The notes below the pieces were generated by a model. It was given only the letters and a program-made list of their open reading frames with translations. It was not told the DNA's origin and ran no database searches. Both the position numbers and the translations under genes were made by a program. From contig NZ_SOZH01000004.1 of the NCBI RefSeq assembly GCF_004519295.1, positions 1-64,000 of the forward strand: a stretch of 64,000 nt of DNA, written 5' to 3'. Shown here piece after piece: positions 16,205-23,842 of this stretch (within the stretch, counting starts at the first letter, position 1; each line of letters opens with the position of its first letter). Source of the stretch: Cellulosimicrobium funkei. GTDB taxonomy: Bacteria; Actinomycetota; Actinomycetes; Actinomycetales; Cellulomonadaceae.

Positions 16205-17260
16205 GTGGCGGATAAGTCCAAGAAGTCACGCAAGAAGTCGAAGGCGCGGACGAAGCAGCGGCAGTCCAAACACGTTGCCGCGGACATCGGTGTCGAGATC
16301 GTTCGCCGCAAGCTGCCGCTTCAATGGGTAGCTCGGCCCATCAACCCCGACTACGGACTCGATCTCCATGTCGAGGTGTTCGAGCCTGACGACGATGACC
16401 CGACGAGTGGCAATACCTTGGGGGAGCACCTCTACGTGCAGGTGAAGGCCACGAAGAGCGTGGAGCTGAAGCGGGTGACGGTCCGCAGTCGAAGAAACGT
16501 CGCGAAGTGCGAGCCCGAAACACAAAGCGGCGAGCCGATCGAGATCGAGGTAGCGAAGTTTGCGCTGGATACTGAGACGCTTCTGACGGTGGAGGCGATG
16601 GGTGCTGCCGTCCCGGTTCTTCTGTGCTACGTCGACCTTTCCGCCGAGAAGGTCTACTACGTCTGCTTGAACGACTACATCACCAAGGCTCTGCTGCCCT
16701 ATAAGCCGACGTATGAGGGCCAAGGCTCCGTAACCATCATGATCCCGAGTTGGAACGTGCTGGACTGTACAGACCCAAGCATCACGTACCTGTGGTTACT
16801 GGCTCGCAGGGGAAAATACTACGCGGCCTTCAATATGTTCGGCTACCAGTACAACGAGCTTATGTGGGCGCAGTCAGAGCATCCGAATCTCGTACACGAG
16901 GACCATCCGGAGATGGTTTTGCCTGCCGCCGAGATGCTTACGATGGCCCGAAGCTTCCTGCGCTCGGCTCTGCGACTGTCGATCTGGGGCCCGGCGGGTC
17001 CCGGGTATTGGGCTCCCCTTGGAGACGTTCAGAAGCACTTGCTGTTCCTTCAGGAGCACCTGCCGCCAGCAGGACGCCTGCTGCCAGCGGTGGAGGTTGC
17101 CCAGTACCAGCACTACCTGCTCGACGGTTTCAGACGGGCTGCCAACCTGGGACGGATGTACGAGGAGTTAGTCCGCGAGTGGCGCATGCCGACGGCCCTC
17201 GCCGCACTCTTGGACTTCGACGAGGGCAACAAGTACAACCCGCCAGACTACGCGCCGTAG
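16205..17260 (+). CDS. DUF4365-type restriction-endonuclease-like protein
   Basis: A 351-residue protein from a GTG with GGAGG eight bases upstream. A highly basic Lys/Arg head (residues 4-22) leads to a DUF4365-like core: NPDYGLDLHVEVFE at about 48-60 and LYVQVKATKS at about 77-85. The Asp, Glu and QxK spacing fits a PD-(D/E)xK nuclease fold. The middle carries VLLCYVDLSAEKVYYV, also typical of this family, and the C-terminal 180 residues are unrecognised and helical. DUF4365 domains occur alone and in defence genes. Its stop overlaps the convergent membrane protein gene by 13 bases. Nuclease activity is inferred. Confidence 0.75.
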   Translation: MADKSKKSRKKSKARTKQRQSKHVAADIGVEIVRRKLPLQWVARPINPDYGLDLHVEVFEPDDDDPTSGNTLGEHLYVQVKATKSVELKRVTVRSRRNVAKCEPETQSGEPIEIEVAKFALDTETLLTVEAMGAAVPVLLCYVDLSAEKVYYVCLNDYITKALLPYKPTYEGQGSVTIMIPSWNVLDCTDPSITYLWLLARRGKYYAAFNMFGYQYNELMWAQSEHPNLVHEDHPEMVLPAAEMLTMARSFLRSALRLSIWGPAGPGYWAPLGDVQKHLLFLQEHLPPAGRLLPAVEVAQYQHYLLDGFRRAANLGRMYEELVREWRMPTALAALLDFDEGNKYNPPDYAP

Positions 17261-17643
17261 GTCGGCTCGACCGGTGGCGGTGGGATCGTCTCGCCGGTGA
17301 ACGTCAGCAGCAAGTAGATGACGAGGGCGACGGCGAGGATGGCGGTCACGATCTTGCTTACATGCCTTGGGTGCGCGATGAGGAGCCCGACGACGGTCGG
17401 CGCGACCAGCATCCCGATCGACTCGGCATACCCCTGAGCCGCTGTGTGGCCGCATGTGTCAGGGATCGGCCCCGACTCGCGACAGTTGCCGTTCTTGAAG
17501 TCGGTCGCGACGGCGAAGGTGATCACCATCGGGATGAACAGTGCGACGGTGCCACCGAGAGCAACGATCAGGCCGAGCAGCGCGCGCCACCACGGAACTC
17601 GCGGCGCTGTGGTCTGCGGGGCTCCTACCTGTGAGCTCACCAC
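17248..17643 (-). CDS. Small membrane protein, three predicted helices
   Basis: About 131 residues from a GTG. After a short polar head come a hydrophobic segment (ALLGLIVALGGTVALFIPMV), a loop with two Cys (NGNCRESGPIPDTCGH), then two more hydrophobic segments (IGMLVAPTVVGLLIA and VTAILAVALVIYLLL), ending in a Pro-rich tail. The two Cys may form a disulphide outside the membrane. No family recognised. The gene overlaps the end of DUF4365 tail-to-tail and lies downstream of the winged-helix gene on the same strand, so it could be its partner. Confidence 0.6.
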   Translation of the reverse strand: MVSSQVGAPQTTAPRVPWWRALLGLIVALGGTVALFIPMVITFAVATDFKNGNCRESGPIPDTCGHTAAQGYAESIGMLVAPTVVGLLIAHPRHVSKIVTAILAVALVIYLLLTFTGETIPPPPVEPTYGA

Positions 17644-17689
17644 CGGAGTGTCCCATCGCGCGCCGCGCGCAATGGGATGCCTCCCGAGG

Positions 17690-17712
17690 TTTCGTGCATC
17701 AGATGCACGGAA
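17690..17712. promoter_or_regulatory. Inverted repeat upstream of the small membrane protein gene
   Basis: Arms TTTCGTGCATC and GATGCACGGAA (one mismatch, 1-base spacer) lie 47 bases upstream of the gene's start. A partial copy (TCAGATGCA) recurs at about 17833. Likely an operator; the adjacent winged-helix protein is a possible binder (guess). Confidence 0.45.
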
Positions 17713-17965
17713 CCTGCAGTGATCTGCGCCAACACGGCATGGGCCGAGAGATCCCGGCGACGGATATGGCAGGGAGACGGGCGCCCTGACCTGCACAGGC
17801 GCGGACTTCGTCGCGAGGCGCGAGCTCCTGCGTCAGATGCAACTCGCACTCCTCGCGCGCCGATAATTGCCCTTATGTCATTACTCATACGTTTTGTCGG
17901 GTTTGACATAATGTGGCGATAGTTGCTGTTGTAGCACCATCGTCTCTTGGATCGCCACAGACCGG
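17713..17965. other. Intergenic stretch with an AT-rich inverted repeat
   Basis: No coding frame is convincing. TTATGTCA at 17873-17880 and TGACATAA at 17904-17911 form a perfect 8-bp inverted repeat with a 23-base spacer, inside the most AT-rich patch of this part. It follows the end of the winged-helix gene on the minus strand. It could be an operator, a recombination site or a promoter. Confidence 0.4.
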
Positions 17966-18889
17966 TTATCCGGGCAATTGCTCCATTGCTCGTTCGATCT
18001 GCTCGACCACGACCCCGCCCAACGCTCCTCCGGCACCAGCAGCGATCGTGGTCTTGATCTTCGCCAGGATCGACCTGATCAACCCAGGTTCCTTGGAAGG
18101 GTCTACGGTGCGCGCTTGCTCGAGCGCTTCAGCGAGGGCTGCTCGATCGGCACCTGCCTGCGCGAGGGCTTCGAGGGTCTCGCGCACGAGGTCCAACGCA
18201 TTGGTCGCTGCCTCGACAGCCTGCAGGTCGAGGGTTGTGGCTGTCTGGGTGAAGCCACTGCCGCCAACGGCGACGTTCGAGATCTGCCCGGTGAACTTGG
18301 TATGGAACGTCTGCTGTACGGGGGCAGCGTGAGGGCTGTTCACGTCGGCACCGCTCTCGACCACCTGAGTCCCGCTTGCTGTGATCGTCGGACGCGCGAT
18401 ACCGCCACCGGAGGACCCCTGTCCGTCGATGTGCCCAGTCTCACGGAGCCACCTGGATGCCTGGTGAAGCTCGCGCTTGCTGAACGGCTGACCGTGAAAC
18501 TGGTTGTGCTCAGACTGTAGGAAGTGGTCCAGGGTCGGGTGGGCACCGACCCCTTGGTCGTAGACCCAGCGCAGCAGACTGTTCCGCACCGCCTTGTTGC
18601 GCTCCACAGCCGACGCGCGCACACGTCGCACCCGCTCGACCAGGTCCTCACCGACTGGTAGGAGGATGCCACCGCTGAACCCCGCGATGCTCGCCCACGA
18701 AGAGACCAGCCTCATGTCCACCAGCGCCTGCAACGCATCCTGCACCCGCTCAACACCCAACTCGTCGTTCAGAGGCTCGATGGACGTCTCCTGGGAAGAC
18801 GAACGGCCTGGCGCGTCGTACAAGAACTCCAGGACGCGCAACTGCCTGGTGCGGGTTGCTGAGAGCATCGGTGCTTCGAGCGGCGACAT
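17966..18889 (-). CDS. Winged-helix-like protein with C-terminal hydrophobic/Gly segment, unknown function
   Basis: A 307-residue protein from an ATG with GGAGAGG upstream. The first 75 residues (RTRQLRVLEFLYDA, DELGVERVQDALQALVDMRLVSS) look like a winged helix that reads out a small domain. A second helical block (RWVYDQGVG to FSKRELHQASRWLRETGHI) looks like another. A linker holds FTGQISNVAVGGSGFTQTA, a motif seen before effector tails in many poorly known proteins. The C-terminus is a helical coil followed by a Gly/Ala-rich hydrophobic patch (TTIAAGAGGALGGVVV). This suggests a sensor plus a membrane-acting tail, but no family is recognised. Confidence 0.55.
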   Translation of the reverse strand: MSPLEAPMLSATRTRQLRVLEFLYDAPGRSSSQETSIEPLNDELGVERVQDALQALVDMRLVSSWASIAGFSGGILLPVGEDLVERVRRVRASAVERNKAVRNSLLRWVYDQGVGAHPTLDHFLQSEHNQFHGQPFSKRELHQASRWLRETGHIDGQGSSGGGIARPTITASGTQVVESGADVNSPHAAPVQQTFHTKFTGQISNVAVGGSGFTQTATTLDLQAVEAATNALDLVRETLEALAQAGADRAALAEALEQARTVDPSKEPGLIRSILAKIKTTIAAGAGGALGGVVVEQIERAMEQLPG

Positions 18890-18931
18890 CGCTACCTCTC
18901 CTCTGGTCTGGAACGCGTTAACGCACCGGCC

Positions 18932-20029
18932 CTAGCCAGCGCCCAGGACGCCAACGTCTACGCACAGTTTGTTGCCGTACGCATAATCAAGGAGCCGGGC
19001 ACGATGCATCTGGTGAACAGCGACACCCGGAGAGACGCCCACACGGGCGGCAGTAGACCGGATGTCATTGTCCCAGCTCAAGCCCTTGAACGGTGTCAAC
19101 CCATCAGCGCCGAACAGGGTGTCCATCGCGAACTTGTTCGCCGCCTTCTCGGCGACGCTGTTTCGCTTCTTCTCCGTGCTGTACTCCACGTGGACGTCGC
19201 CGCGCGGATCGTTCAGTACGTGCCCGATCTCGTGGAACAACGTCCAGATGACAAATCCGTCTTTCTGTCGTCGCCCAGACTGCTGAATCACCGGCACGCG
19301 CTTGTCTATCCAACGAGTTACCCCGTACAGGGGCAGCTTCTTCGGTGCTGGTGTCAGCATGAAGGCGACGCCAGCTTTGCTGAGAATGTGGCTCAGGTCG
19401 GACAGCATTGACTCGTCTGGGTGGGCAGCCCGTGCGCGTAGCTCTGGCAGCAACGACCGAAGGGCATCCTCGTCGTACTTGGTGTGCCGCGCGAGCTCGA
19501 ACCTCTCGTCACGTTCTGCGGCGCACAACCAGGTGGACAGGAGCGTCGTGTCCAGACCGGACTTGCTCTCGACGAGTGCCGCCAGGGCGAACTCGCCCGA
19601 GGACTCTGCGGCCATGCGCTGCTCGTACGCGCCCCAGGTTCCGCACCGGTGGAAGGACAAGAAATCTGAGACGAGCAGTCCAGGGTCGCGTTTGGTCGCC
19701 CGCGTCGCGCCGACCTGACGCAGGTAGGAAGCGGCCTGGGGGTGAATCTGGTCGGCGTGCTGCGCGAGGCCTTCCTCGTCGCGTAGGCGCTGGAGGTCGG
19801 CACGGTAAAGGGCCTCGTAGCGCAACCAGGCGTCGACTGGGATGCCGGTGAGGCGGGCAAGCCTGGACGCGGTGTCAGCGGTGATGGGGGCGTGGCCGTT
19901 GACGACCTCGTTGACCTGCTTGCGGGAGTACCCCAGGCGTGAGGCTGCCTGGCCCTGCGTCATGTTCTCGTCGTCCAGCCACTCCTCTAGGAACGCGCCT
20001 GGGGCGACTGCGTAGTTGGTGGTAGCCAC
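18932..20029 (-). CDS. higA: HigA-type antitoxin fused to an ImmA/IrrE metallopeptidase
   Basis: A 365-residue protein. Residues about 10-65 are an XRE helix-turn-helix of the HigA kind (EEWLDDENMTQGQAASRLGY, then SRKQVNEVVNGHAPIT). Residues about 230-310 are an ImmA/IrrE Zn peptidase with FHEIGHVL (His266, Glu267, His270) and the third ligand Glu in SVAEKAANKFA. The GTG at 20029 was chosen because AGGAAGGGG precedes it, in the 17-base gap after the toxin gene. Such fusions may be degraded or activated by their own protease domain under stress. Same-strand partner of the RelE-like toxin. Confidence 0.85.
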   Translation of the reverse strand: MATTNYAVAPGAFLEEWLDDENMTQGQAASRLGYSRKQVNEVVNGHAPITADTASRLARLTGIPVDAWLRYEALYRADLQRLRDEEGLAQHADQIHPQAASYLRQVGATRATKRDPGLLVSDFLSFHRCGTWGAYEQRMAAESSGEFALAALVESKSGLDTTLLSTWLCAAERDERFELARHTKYDEDALRSLLPELRARAAHPDESMLSDLSHILSKAGVAFMLTPAPKKLPLYGVTRWIDKRVPVIQQSGRRQKDGFVIWTLFHEIGHVLNDPRGDVHVEYSTEKKRNSVAEKAANKFAMDTLFGADGLTPFKGLSWDNDIRSTAARVGVSPGVAVHQMHRARLLDYAYGNKLCVDVGVLGAG

Positions 20030-20046
20030 GTCTACGGCCCCTTCCT

Positions 20047-20358
20047 CTAGTGGTAGTCCACCCCGGCGGCGATCACTGTGACCGTCACCGAGTCGGGACC
20101 TGGTTCGTCGCCCTCTGGGCGCACGATGATGCGGTGGTTGCGGCTGACACGCCCTGACCATGTTCCCGCCCGGTCGCCAGTGAGCTGGTGCCAGTGGCCC
20201 CCCGGGTCTTGGTCTGGCAGGGCACCGACGTTAGGTGCCGCCTCGAGGGCCTTGATCCGCAGAGGGAGCTTGGCGGCGATGTCGGCTCGCTTCTTCTTCA
20301 TCTCCTTCTCGTCGGTGCACAGTCGCTTGAGCGACTCGTTGTCGTACGCCACCTGCAT
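20047..20358 (-). CDS. higB: RelE/HigB-type toxin
   Basis: A 103-residue toxin of the RelE/ParE superfamily in the HigB branch: MQVAYDNESLKRLC, the ADIAAKLPLRIKALEAAPN helices, then WHQLTGDRAGTWSGRVSRN and HRIIVRP. The basic strand RVSRNHRIIVRP is where the RNase residues sit. It should cleave mRNA on the ribosome. The start at 20358 gives the standard length; an in-frame extension has no ribosome site. It precedes the antitoxin, the HigBA order. Confidence 0.8.
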   Translation of the reverse strand: MQVAYDNESLKRLCTDEKEMKKKRADIAAKLPLRIKALEAAPNVGALPDQDPGGHWHQLTGDRAGTWSGRVSRNHRIIVRPEGDEPGPDSVTVTVIAAGVDYH

Positions 20359-20495
20359 CCTGTCACCGATCTCGTTACAGCGTAACCGCGTCTGGAGGTT
20401 GGATCTTCCCACATCCGTGGGGATCGTGTGGTGATTCCGGTCGCCGAGACGCCGCCGCCAGGGTTTCGCGCTCGTCTATGGCTACGACATACTTC

Positions 20496-20509
20496 GAACG
20501 GGTGTTCGA
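20496..20509 (+). promoter_or_regulatory. SOS (LexA) box
   Basis: CGAACGGGTGTTCG fits the Gram-positive LexA consensus CGAACRNRYGTTYG at every position. It lies 13 bases before the GTG of a small rightward gene, so DNA damage should control that gene. Match seen directly; LexA binding inferred. Confidence 0.75.
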
Positions 20510-20521
20510 TAGGCTGGTGTC

Positions 20522-20772
20522 GTGGGTACTCGTCGACGCCCGCCTCCGGGTGGCTGGCCGTCTGGCATCGAGACCGTGCCGATGCGCGACCACGCCGAAG
20601 AGGCGCCTGAGCTCGCGCGCCGCGGCGTGACGATCAGCGCCAGAGCGGTGAGGCTCGCGTCGACGGTGAGGCCGTCGCATGGGCCGGCCGCCAGGTCCAC
20701 GTGCGCTACCTGTCCCCCAACGGACGCGAGGGATGGGTCTGGCTGTGGGCCGACGCCGTCGAGAGGCGCTGA
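20522..20772 (+). pseudogene. Small SOS-controlled gene, frameshifted
   Basis: The frame from the GTG at 20522 (GTRRRPPPGGWPSGIETVPM, then RDHAEEAPELARR) shifts near 20621-20626. The protein-like sequence then continues in the next frame (DDQRQSGEARVDGEAVAWAG, RQVHVRYLSPNGREGWVWLW, ADAVERR) to a TGA at 20772. One added base joins them into an 83-residue protein. I do not recognise the family. The aromatic-rich YLSPNGREGWVWLW part is likely a small beta-barrel. The LexA box suggests a DNA-damage-linked role. Sequence error is possible. Confidence 0.55.
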
Positions 20773-20781
20773 GGACGCCGC

Positions 20782-20970
20782 CTACCGGTGCTCGTCAGCG
20801 CGCCCTTCGACCCGGATGCCGATGAGCCGCTCGCCGTCCCGCACCTGCTCGTCGAGCAGGGCGCGCGCCACCTCGTAGGTCGCGGCGTCCACCGTGACCT
20901 CGCGCACGGGACCGTCGGCGCGCTGGCCGGGCTCGGGGACGAGCTGGTACGTGCCGTGGACGATTACCAC
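20782..20970 (-). CDS. Small conserved-looking hypothetical protein, 62 residues
   Basis: From a GTG with GGAG six bases upstream. VIVHGTYQLVPEPGQRADGP is followed by VREVTVDAATYEVARALLDE and ERLIGIRVEGRADEHR, giving a beta-beta-alpha-beta pattern and good codon use, so it is probably real. No function known. A 17-base palindrome is located 20 bases before the start and may control it. Confidence 0.6.
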   Translation of the reverse strand: MVIVHGTYQLVPEPGQRADGPVREVTVDAATYEVARALLDEQVRDGERLIGIRVEGRADEHR

Positions 20971-20989
20971 TGCGCTCCTTCACATGGTC

Positions 20990-21006
20990 GCGACGATTAT
21001 CGTCGC
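20990..21006. promoter_or_regulatory. 17-base inverted repeat
   Basis: GCGACGAT and ATCGTCGC around a single T, placed just upstream of the leftward small gene. It spans a GATTAT that could serve as a -10 element. Likely operator; regulator unknown. Confidence 0.5.
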
Positions 21007-21148
21007 ACCATGACAGCACCCGTCATCGTGCCGACACGGCTTCTCGAGGTCCGAGGTCGGTCGTCGGATGGCCCGCGCTGCGGAACGTGGGGCATGTTCT
21101 GCACCGAGCGCTTGACCGTAGATTTCTGCGTGGGGCAGCGTTCGCGCC

Positions 21149-21379
21149 ATGCAGGTACTACCCCTTCTCACTTGCCCGAACAGCCAGAAACACGCCGACC
21201 CGTACCAGGTGGCGAGAGCAGAGCTTGTTACGCCCCATGCCCCGGCCGTCTACCGGTCCGAGTTCCGCAGCGGAGCGACCAGTGCTCGCAGCGTTCCTAC
21301 GGTCTCCCCGAAGCCGGCGAGCGGCACCTTTCGCTGCCTCACCTGCGGACGCGAGTTTGACTCGGAGGTCGCCGACTAG
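21149..21379 (+). CDS. Possible small zinc-finger-like protein
   Basis: A 76-residue frame from an ATG. It starts MQVLPLLTCPNSQKH and ends GTFRCLTCGREFDSEVAD. Two clusters of Cys/His could hold one zinc. No ribosome site is obvious. The C-terminal CxxC motif argues for a real gene or gene fragment, but evidence is thin. Confidence 0.35.
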   Translation: MQVLPLLTCPNSQKHADPYQVARAELVTPHAPAVYRSEFRSGATSARSVPTVSPKPASGTFRCLTCGREFDSEVAD

Positions 21380-21488
21380 CGACCCATGTCGCGGGTACGG
21401 CTCATCGTCAGCAGGCCAGGCCGCATGCGTGGTCGGGGCGCCTCGAACTCGGCCGCGAGCTGCGACGGGGTCATGCCGCCCGTCGTCA

Positions 21489-21737
21489 TCAATCCCCCTT
21501 AGACACGCGCCGCGCACCACGGCCACGTCGCGGCGTCCCCGTGCGGTCGAGGCTTCGGCGCACCGCCGTCTGCGTGCGCCCGGTCAGTTCCCCGATTTCG
21601 CGGAGCGAGCGCCCGGCCGTGTACTGCTCGGCCACGAACCGGTCGAGCCGGTTTCGCTCGACCGGGATGTCTCGGTGCTTCGCGTCGTCGCGGAACTGCG
21701 GCAGCACCTCGAGCACGGGACGCGACGGGTAGACCAC
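21489..21737 (-). CDS. Small helix-turn-helix protein
   Basis: About 82 residues from a GTG at 21737 (VYPSRPVLEVLPQFRDDAKH). The core AEQYTAGRSLREIGELTGRT, followed by QTAVRRSLDRTG, is a sigma-region-4/transposon-style helix-turn-helix, ending in a basic tail. It would bind DNA, likely as a local regulator of the divergent HEPN gene 110 bases away. The start is uncertain, with no strong ribosome site. Confidence 0.55.
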   Translation of the reverse strand: MVYPSRPVLEVLPQFRDDAKHRDIPVERNRLDRFVAEQYTAGRSLREIGELTGRTQTAVRRSLDRTGTPRRGRGARRVSKGD

Positions 21738-21847
21738 GGGCCAGACCGTAGCCGAAGGCCGCTCGCGAGAGCCCGCAGTCCACAGATCCATGGGCTCGGT
21801 GCCAGAGCCTGCGGCTGTCAGTCCGCGAATGCTGGAACGATGCACCG

Positions 21848-22468
21848 GTGATCGAAAATCCTCGAACGGCGATGCTCGCTGGCATTGGCGCTGTCGCTAT
21901 GGACAGTGCGTACGCGTCCATGGCGCTGCAGCAGGTCGCCGAGTCCGTCACCGGCACGGGCTTGGTGCACTTCACCCTTCAGGACATGACGCTTGGGTCG
22001 CAGGTCAAGCAGGTCAAGACCTGGGTGAGCAAGGCGGGCACGAACGAGTGGATCGAGCACCCACCGGTCCATGACGGCACGCGCGAGATGCTCCTCTCCG
22101 CCCTGGGCGACCTCTCCTGGCTCGTGTCGCTGCGGAACCGCGTGGTGCACGACGTCTGGGAGGCGGTCCCCACAGACGAGCAGCCAGATGCCATCCGCGG
22201 CAGCGCCGCCGCTCGATGGGGCTCGCGTTCCGATGTGGAGACGACCGTGGCTTCCCTGCGTCTGCTCGCCGGCACGCTCTACCTATCCGCGTGCTTCTTG
22301 AGCCACGCCGGCGCGGCATTGGTCCAGCTTCGCGAGCAGAGCGACGACAGATACTCGCGGACGCACGAGATGAGTGAGACCGAGCGCTATCACCGTGAGC
22401 TGAGGGATCGTGCGGAAGCCATGCGGGCCGGGACGCTGACGGGGTGGCGGTGGCCAAAGGGCCGCTGA
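21848..22468 (+). CDS. HEPN-like domain protein, putative RNase
   Basis: A 206-residue all-helical protein from a GTG. At about residue 95-105 it reads WLVSLRNRVVHDVWE. This is an R-N-x3-H (Rx4H) motif at the end of a helix, the catalytic signature of HEPN ribonucleases of toxin and defence systems. A second long helix pair (VETTVASLRLLAGTLYLSAC) and a basic C-terminus complete a HEPN-like fold. No MNT antitoxin partner is next to it; the divergent helix-turn-helix gene could be its control. Assignment is from the motif, not a family match. Confidence 0.55.
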   Translation: MIENPRTAMLAGIGAVAMDSAYASMALQQVAESVTGTGLVHFTLQDMTLGSQVKQVKTWVSKAGTNEWIEHPPVHDGTREMLLSALGDLSWLVSLRNRVVHDVWEAVPTDEQPDAIRGSAAARWGSRSDVETTVASLRLLAGTLYLSACFLSHAGAALVQLREQSDDRYSRTHEMSETERYHRELRDRAEAMRAGTLTGWRWPKGR

Positions 22469-22514
22469 CCTCTCCCGCGCGTCCCAGGGCAGGCCGCCGA
22501 CGGCGCGACGACGT

Positions 22515-23081
22515 CTACGTGACCGAGGGGAGGTGCCGGTAAAGGGTGTCCCGGGAGACGCCCAGCGCCCGAGCGACAGCGGCGCGGGACTGTCCGCCGG
22601 CGAGCGCGACGCGCGCGGCAGCGATGCGGTCGGGCGTCATGACGGTGGGGCGGCCGCCGACGCGGCCGCGGGCGCGGGCGGCCGCGAGGCCGTCGAGGGT
22701 GCGCTCTCGCGCCAGGTCGGCTTCCATCTGCGCGACGGCGGCGAGCACGTGCACCATGAGGCGTCCGGCCGCGCTCGAGGTGTCGAGCGTCTCCGACAGT
22801 GACCGGAGCGTGACGCCGCGCTCGTCGAGGTCGCGCACCAGCCGAGCAACGTGCGCGGCCGAGCGGCCGAGCCGGTCCAGCTTCGTCACGACGAGGGTGT
22901 CCCCCTCGCACAGCTGCGCGAGGACCCGCGCGAGCTCGGGGCGGTCCTCGCGGCGCCCGGAGGCCTTCTCCACGACGACGTCGCGGACGTCGACGCCGCC
23001 GGCGCTCGTGAGCGCGTCGACCTGGGCGTCGAGGTTCTGCGCCGTGGTGGAGACCCGGGCGTACCCGTAGACGTGTGCCAT
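22515..23081 (-). CDS. Serine recombinase, resolvase/invertase family
   Basis: A 188-residue small serine recombinase. Catalytic Ser in YGYARVST, the VVEKASGRREDRPEL and GDTLVVTKLDRLGRS motifs, the QMEADLARERT hinge helix and a C-terminal helix-turn-helix (RAAVARALGVSRDTLYRHL) are all present. It would cut and resolve cointegrates or invert DNA in the nearby repeats. The upstream 220 bases carry res-like repeats. No transposase gene is in the window, so it is part of a Tn3-like remnant or a plasmid-type resolution module. Confidence 0.93.
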   Translation of the reverse strand: MAHVYGYARVSTTAQNLDAQVDALTSAGGVDVRDVVVEKASGRREDRPELARVLAQLCEGDTLVVTKLDRLGRSAAHVARLVRDLDERGVTLRSLSETLDTSSAAGRLMVHVLAAVAQMEADLARERTLDGLAAARARGRVGGRPTVMTPDRIAAARVALAGGQSRAAVARALGVSRDTLYRHLPSVT

Positions 23082-23113
23082 GGCGGCGACGGTAGCGAAA
23101 ACCCTCGGGTCAC

Positions 23114-23223
23114 GTTCTGCGACACCGTGGGTTTCCGGACACTAGTTCTGCGGCATGTTCTCTCGGCGTGTCGCGGCGGCGGCCGCGGTGTCCGAGAAAC
23201 GGTCGGTTCTGCGGCGTCGGACA
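23114..23223. repeat. Res-like recombination region upstream of the resolvase
   Basis: The octamer GTTCTGCG occurs at 23114-23121, 23145-23152 and 23206-23213. TGTCCGA (23189-23195) and TCGGACA (23217-23223) form an inverted pair spanning 35 bases, a size fitting a resolvase subsite. The position, directly before the recombinase start, is where res sites lie in Tn3-type elements. Function inferred. Confidence 0.55.
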
Positions 23224-23302
23224 ACCTTGTGGGAAGTGACCAAAGACGTGGCGAGGGTGAGACGCTGAGGCGACCGGGGGCGCTCGGACGCCGGAGGTGA
23301 CC

Positions 23303-23827
23303 GTGATCGACATTCCAGGGCTACCGGAGCCGGACGCGGGCCCGGTGTTCGATCTTGCGCTGCTGGTGCACGTCGCCGCGGGGGTGACGTCGGTCCTTGC
23401 GGGGTTGGTCGCGATGCTCGCGCGCAAGGGCGGGCGGTGGCACGTCGCGGCAGGGCGAGTCTTCCTCGGCGGGATCGTCGCCCTCTTCGGGTCGATGGTC
23501 GTCATGGTGGTGATCCGCTGGCCCGCCACGGTCCATCTGGCCGTGCTCGGAGGTGTCGCCCTGGCCGCCGTGCTGCTTGGCTGGCGCAACCGGCGCCGTG
23601 GCGGCAGCGACGGTGCGCACATCGCGTGGATGGGTCTGGCGTACATCGCGATGCTGACGGCGTTCTACGTCGACAACGGACCACACCTGCCGGTGTGGGA
23701 ACGGCTGCCCGCCTGGTCGTTCTGGTTCCTGCCCGCCGCGATCGGGACACCGCTCACGATCTGGGCGATGCGACGACACCGCCCACACCACCCGACAGCC
23801 TCGCGCGAACCCGCACCGACACCGTAG
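23303..23827 (+). CDS. DUF2306-like membrane protein
   Basis: About 174 residues from the second of two close GTGs, which has GGAGG five bases upstream. Four or five hydrophobic segments follow. The start LLVHVAAGVTSVLAGLVAML with KGGRWHVAAGRVF is the DUF2306-type pattern, where the His residues may bind metal or haem. It lies convergent with the cadmium cassette and next to the res-like region. Role unknown. Confidence 0.6.
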   Translation: MIDIPGLPEPDAGPVFDLALLVHVAAGVTSVLAGLVAMLARKGGRWHVAAGRVFLGGIVALFGSMVVMVVIRWPATVHLAVLGGVALAAVLLGWRNRRRGGSDGAHIAWMGLAYIAMLTAFYVDNGPHLPVWERLPAWSFWFLPAAIGTPLTIWAMRRHRPHHPTASREPAPTP

Positions 23828-23842
23828 GTCGGTCGAGCTCAG

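Noticed and set aside
21499-21975. Second minus-strand frame opposite the HEPN gene start
   Set aside because: Overlaps the helix-turn-helix gene in another phase and has no protein-like pattern.
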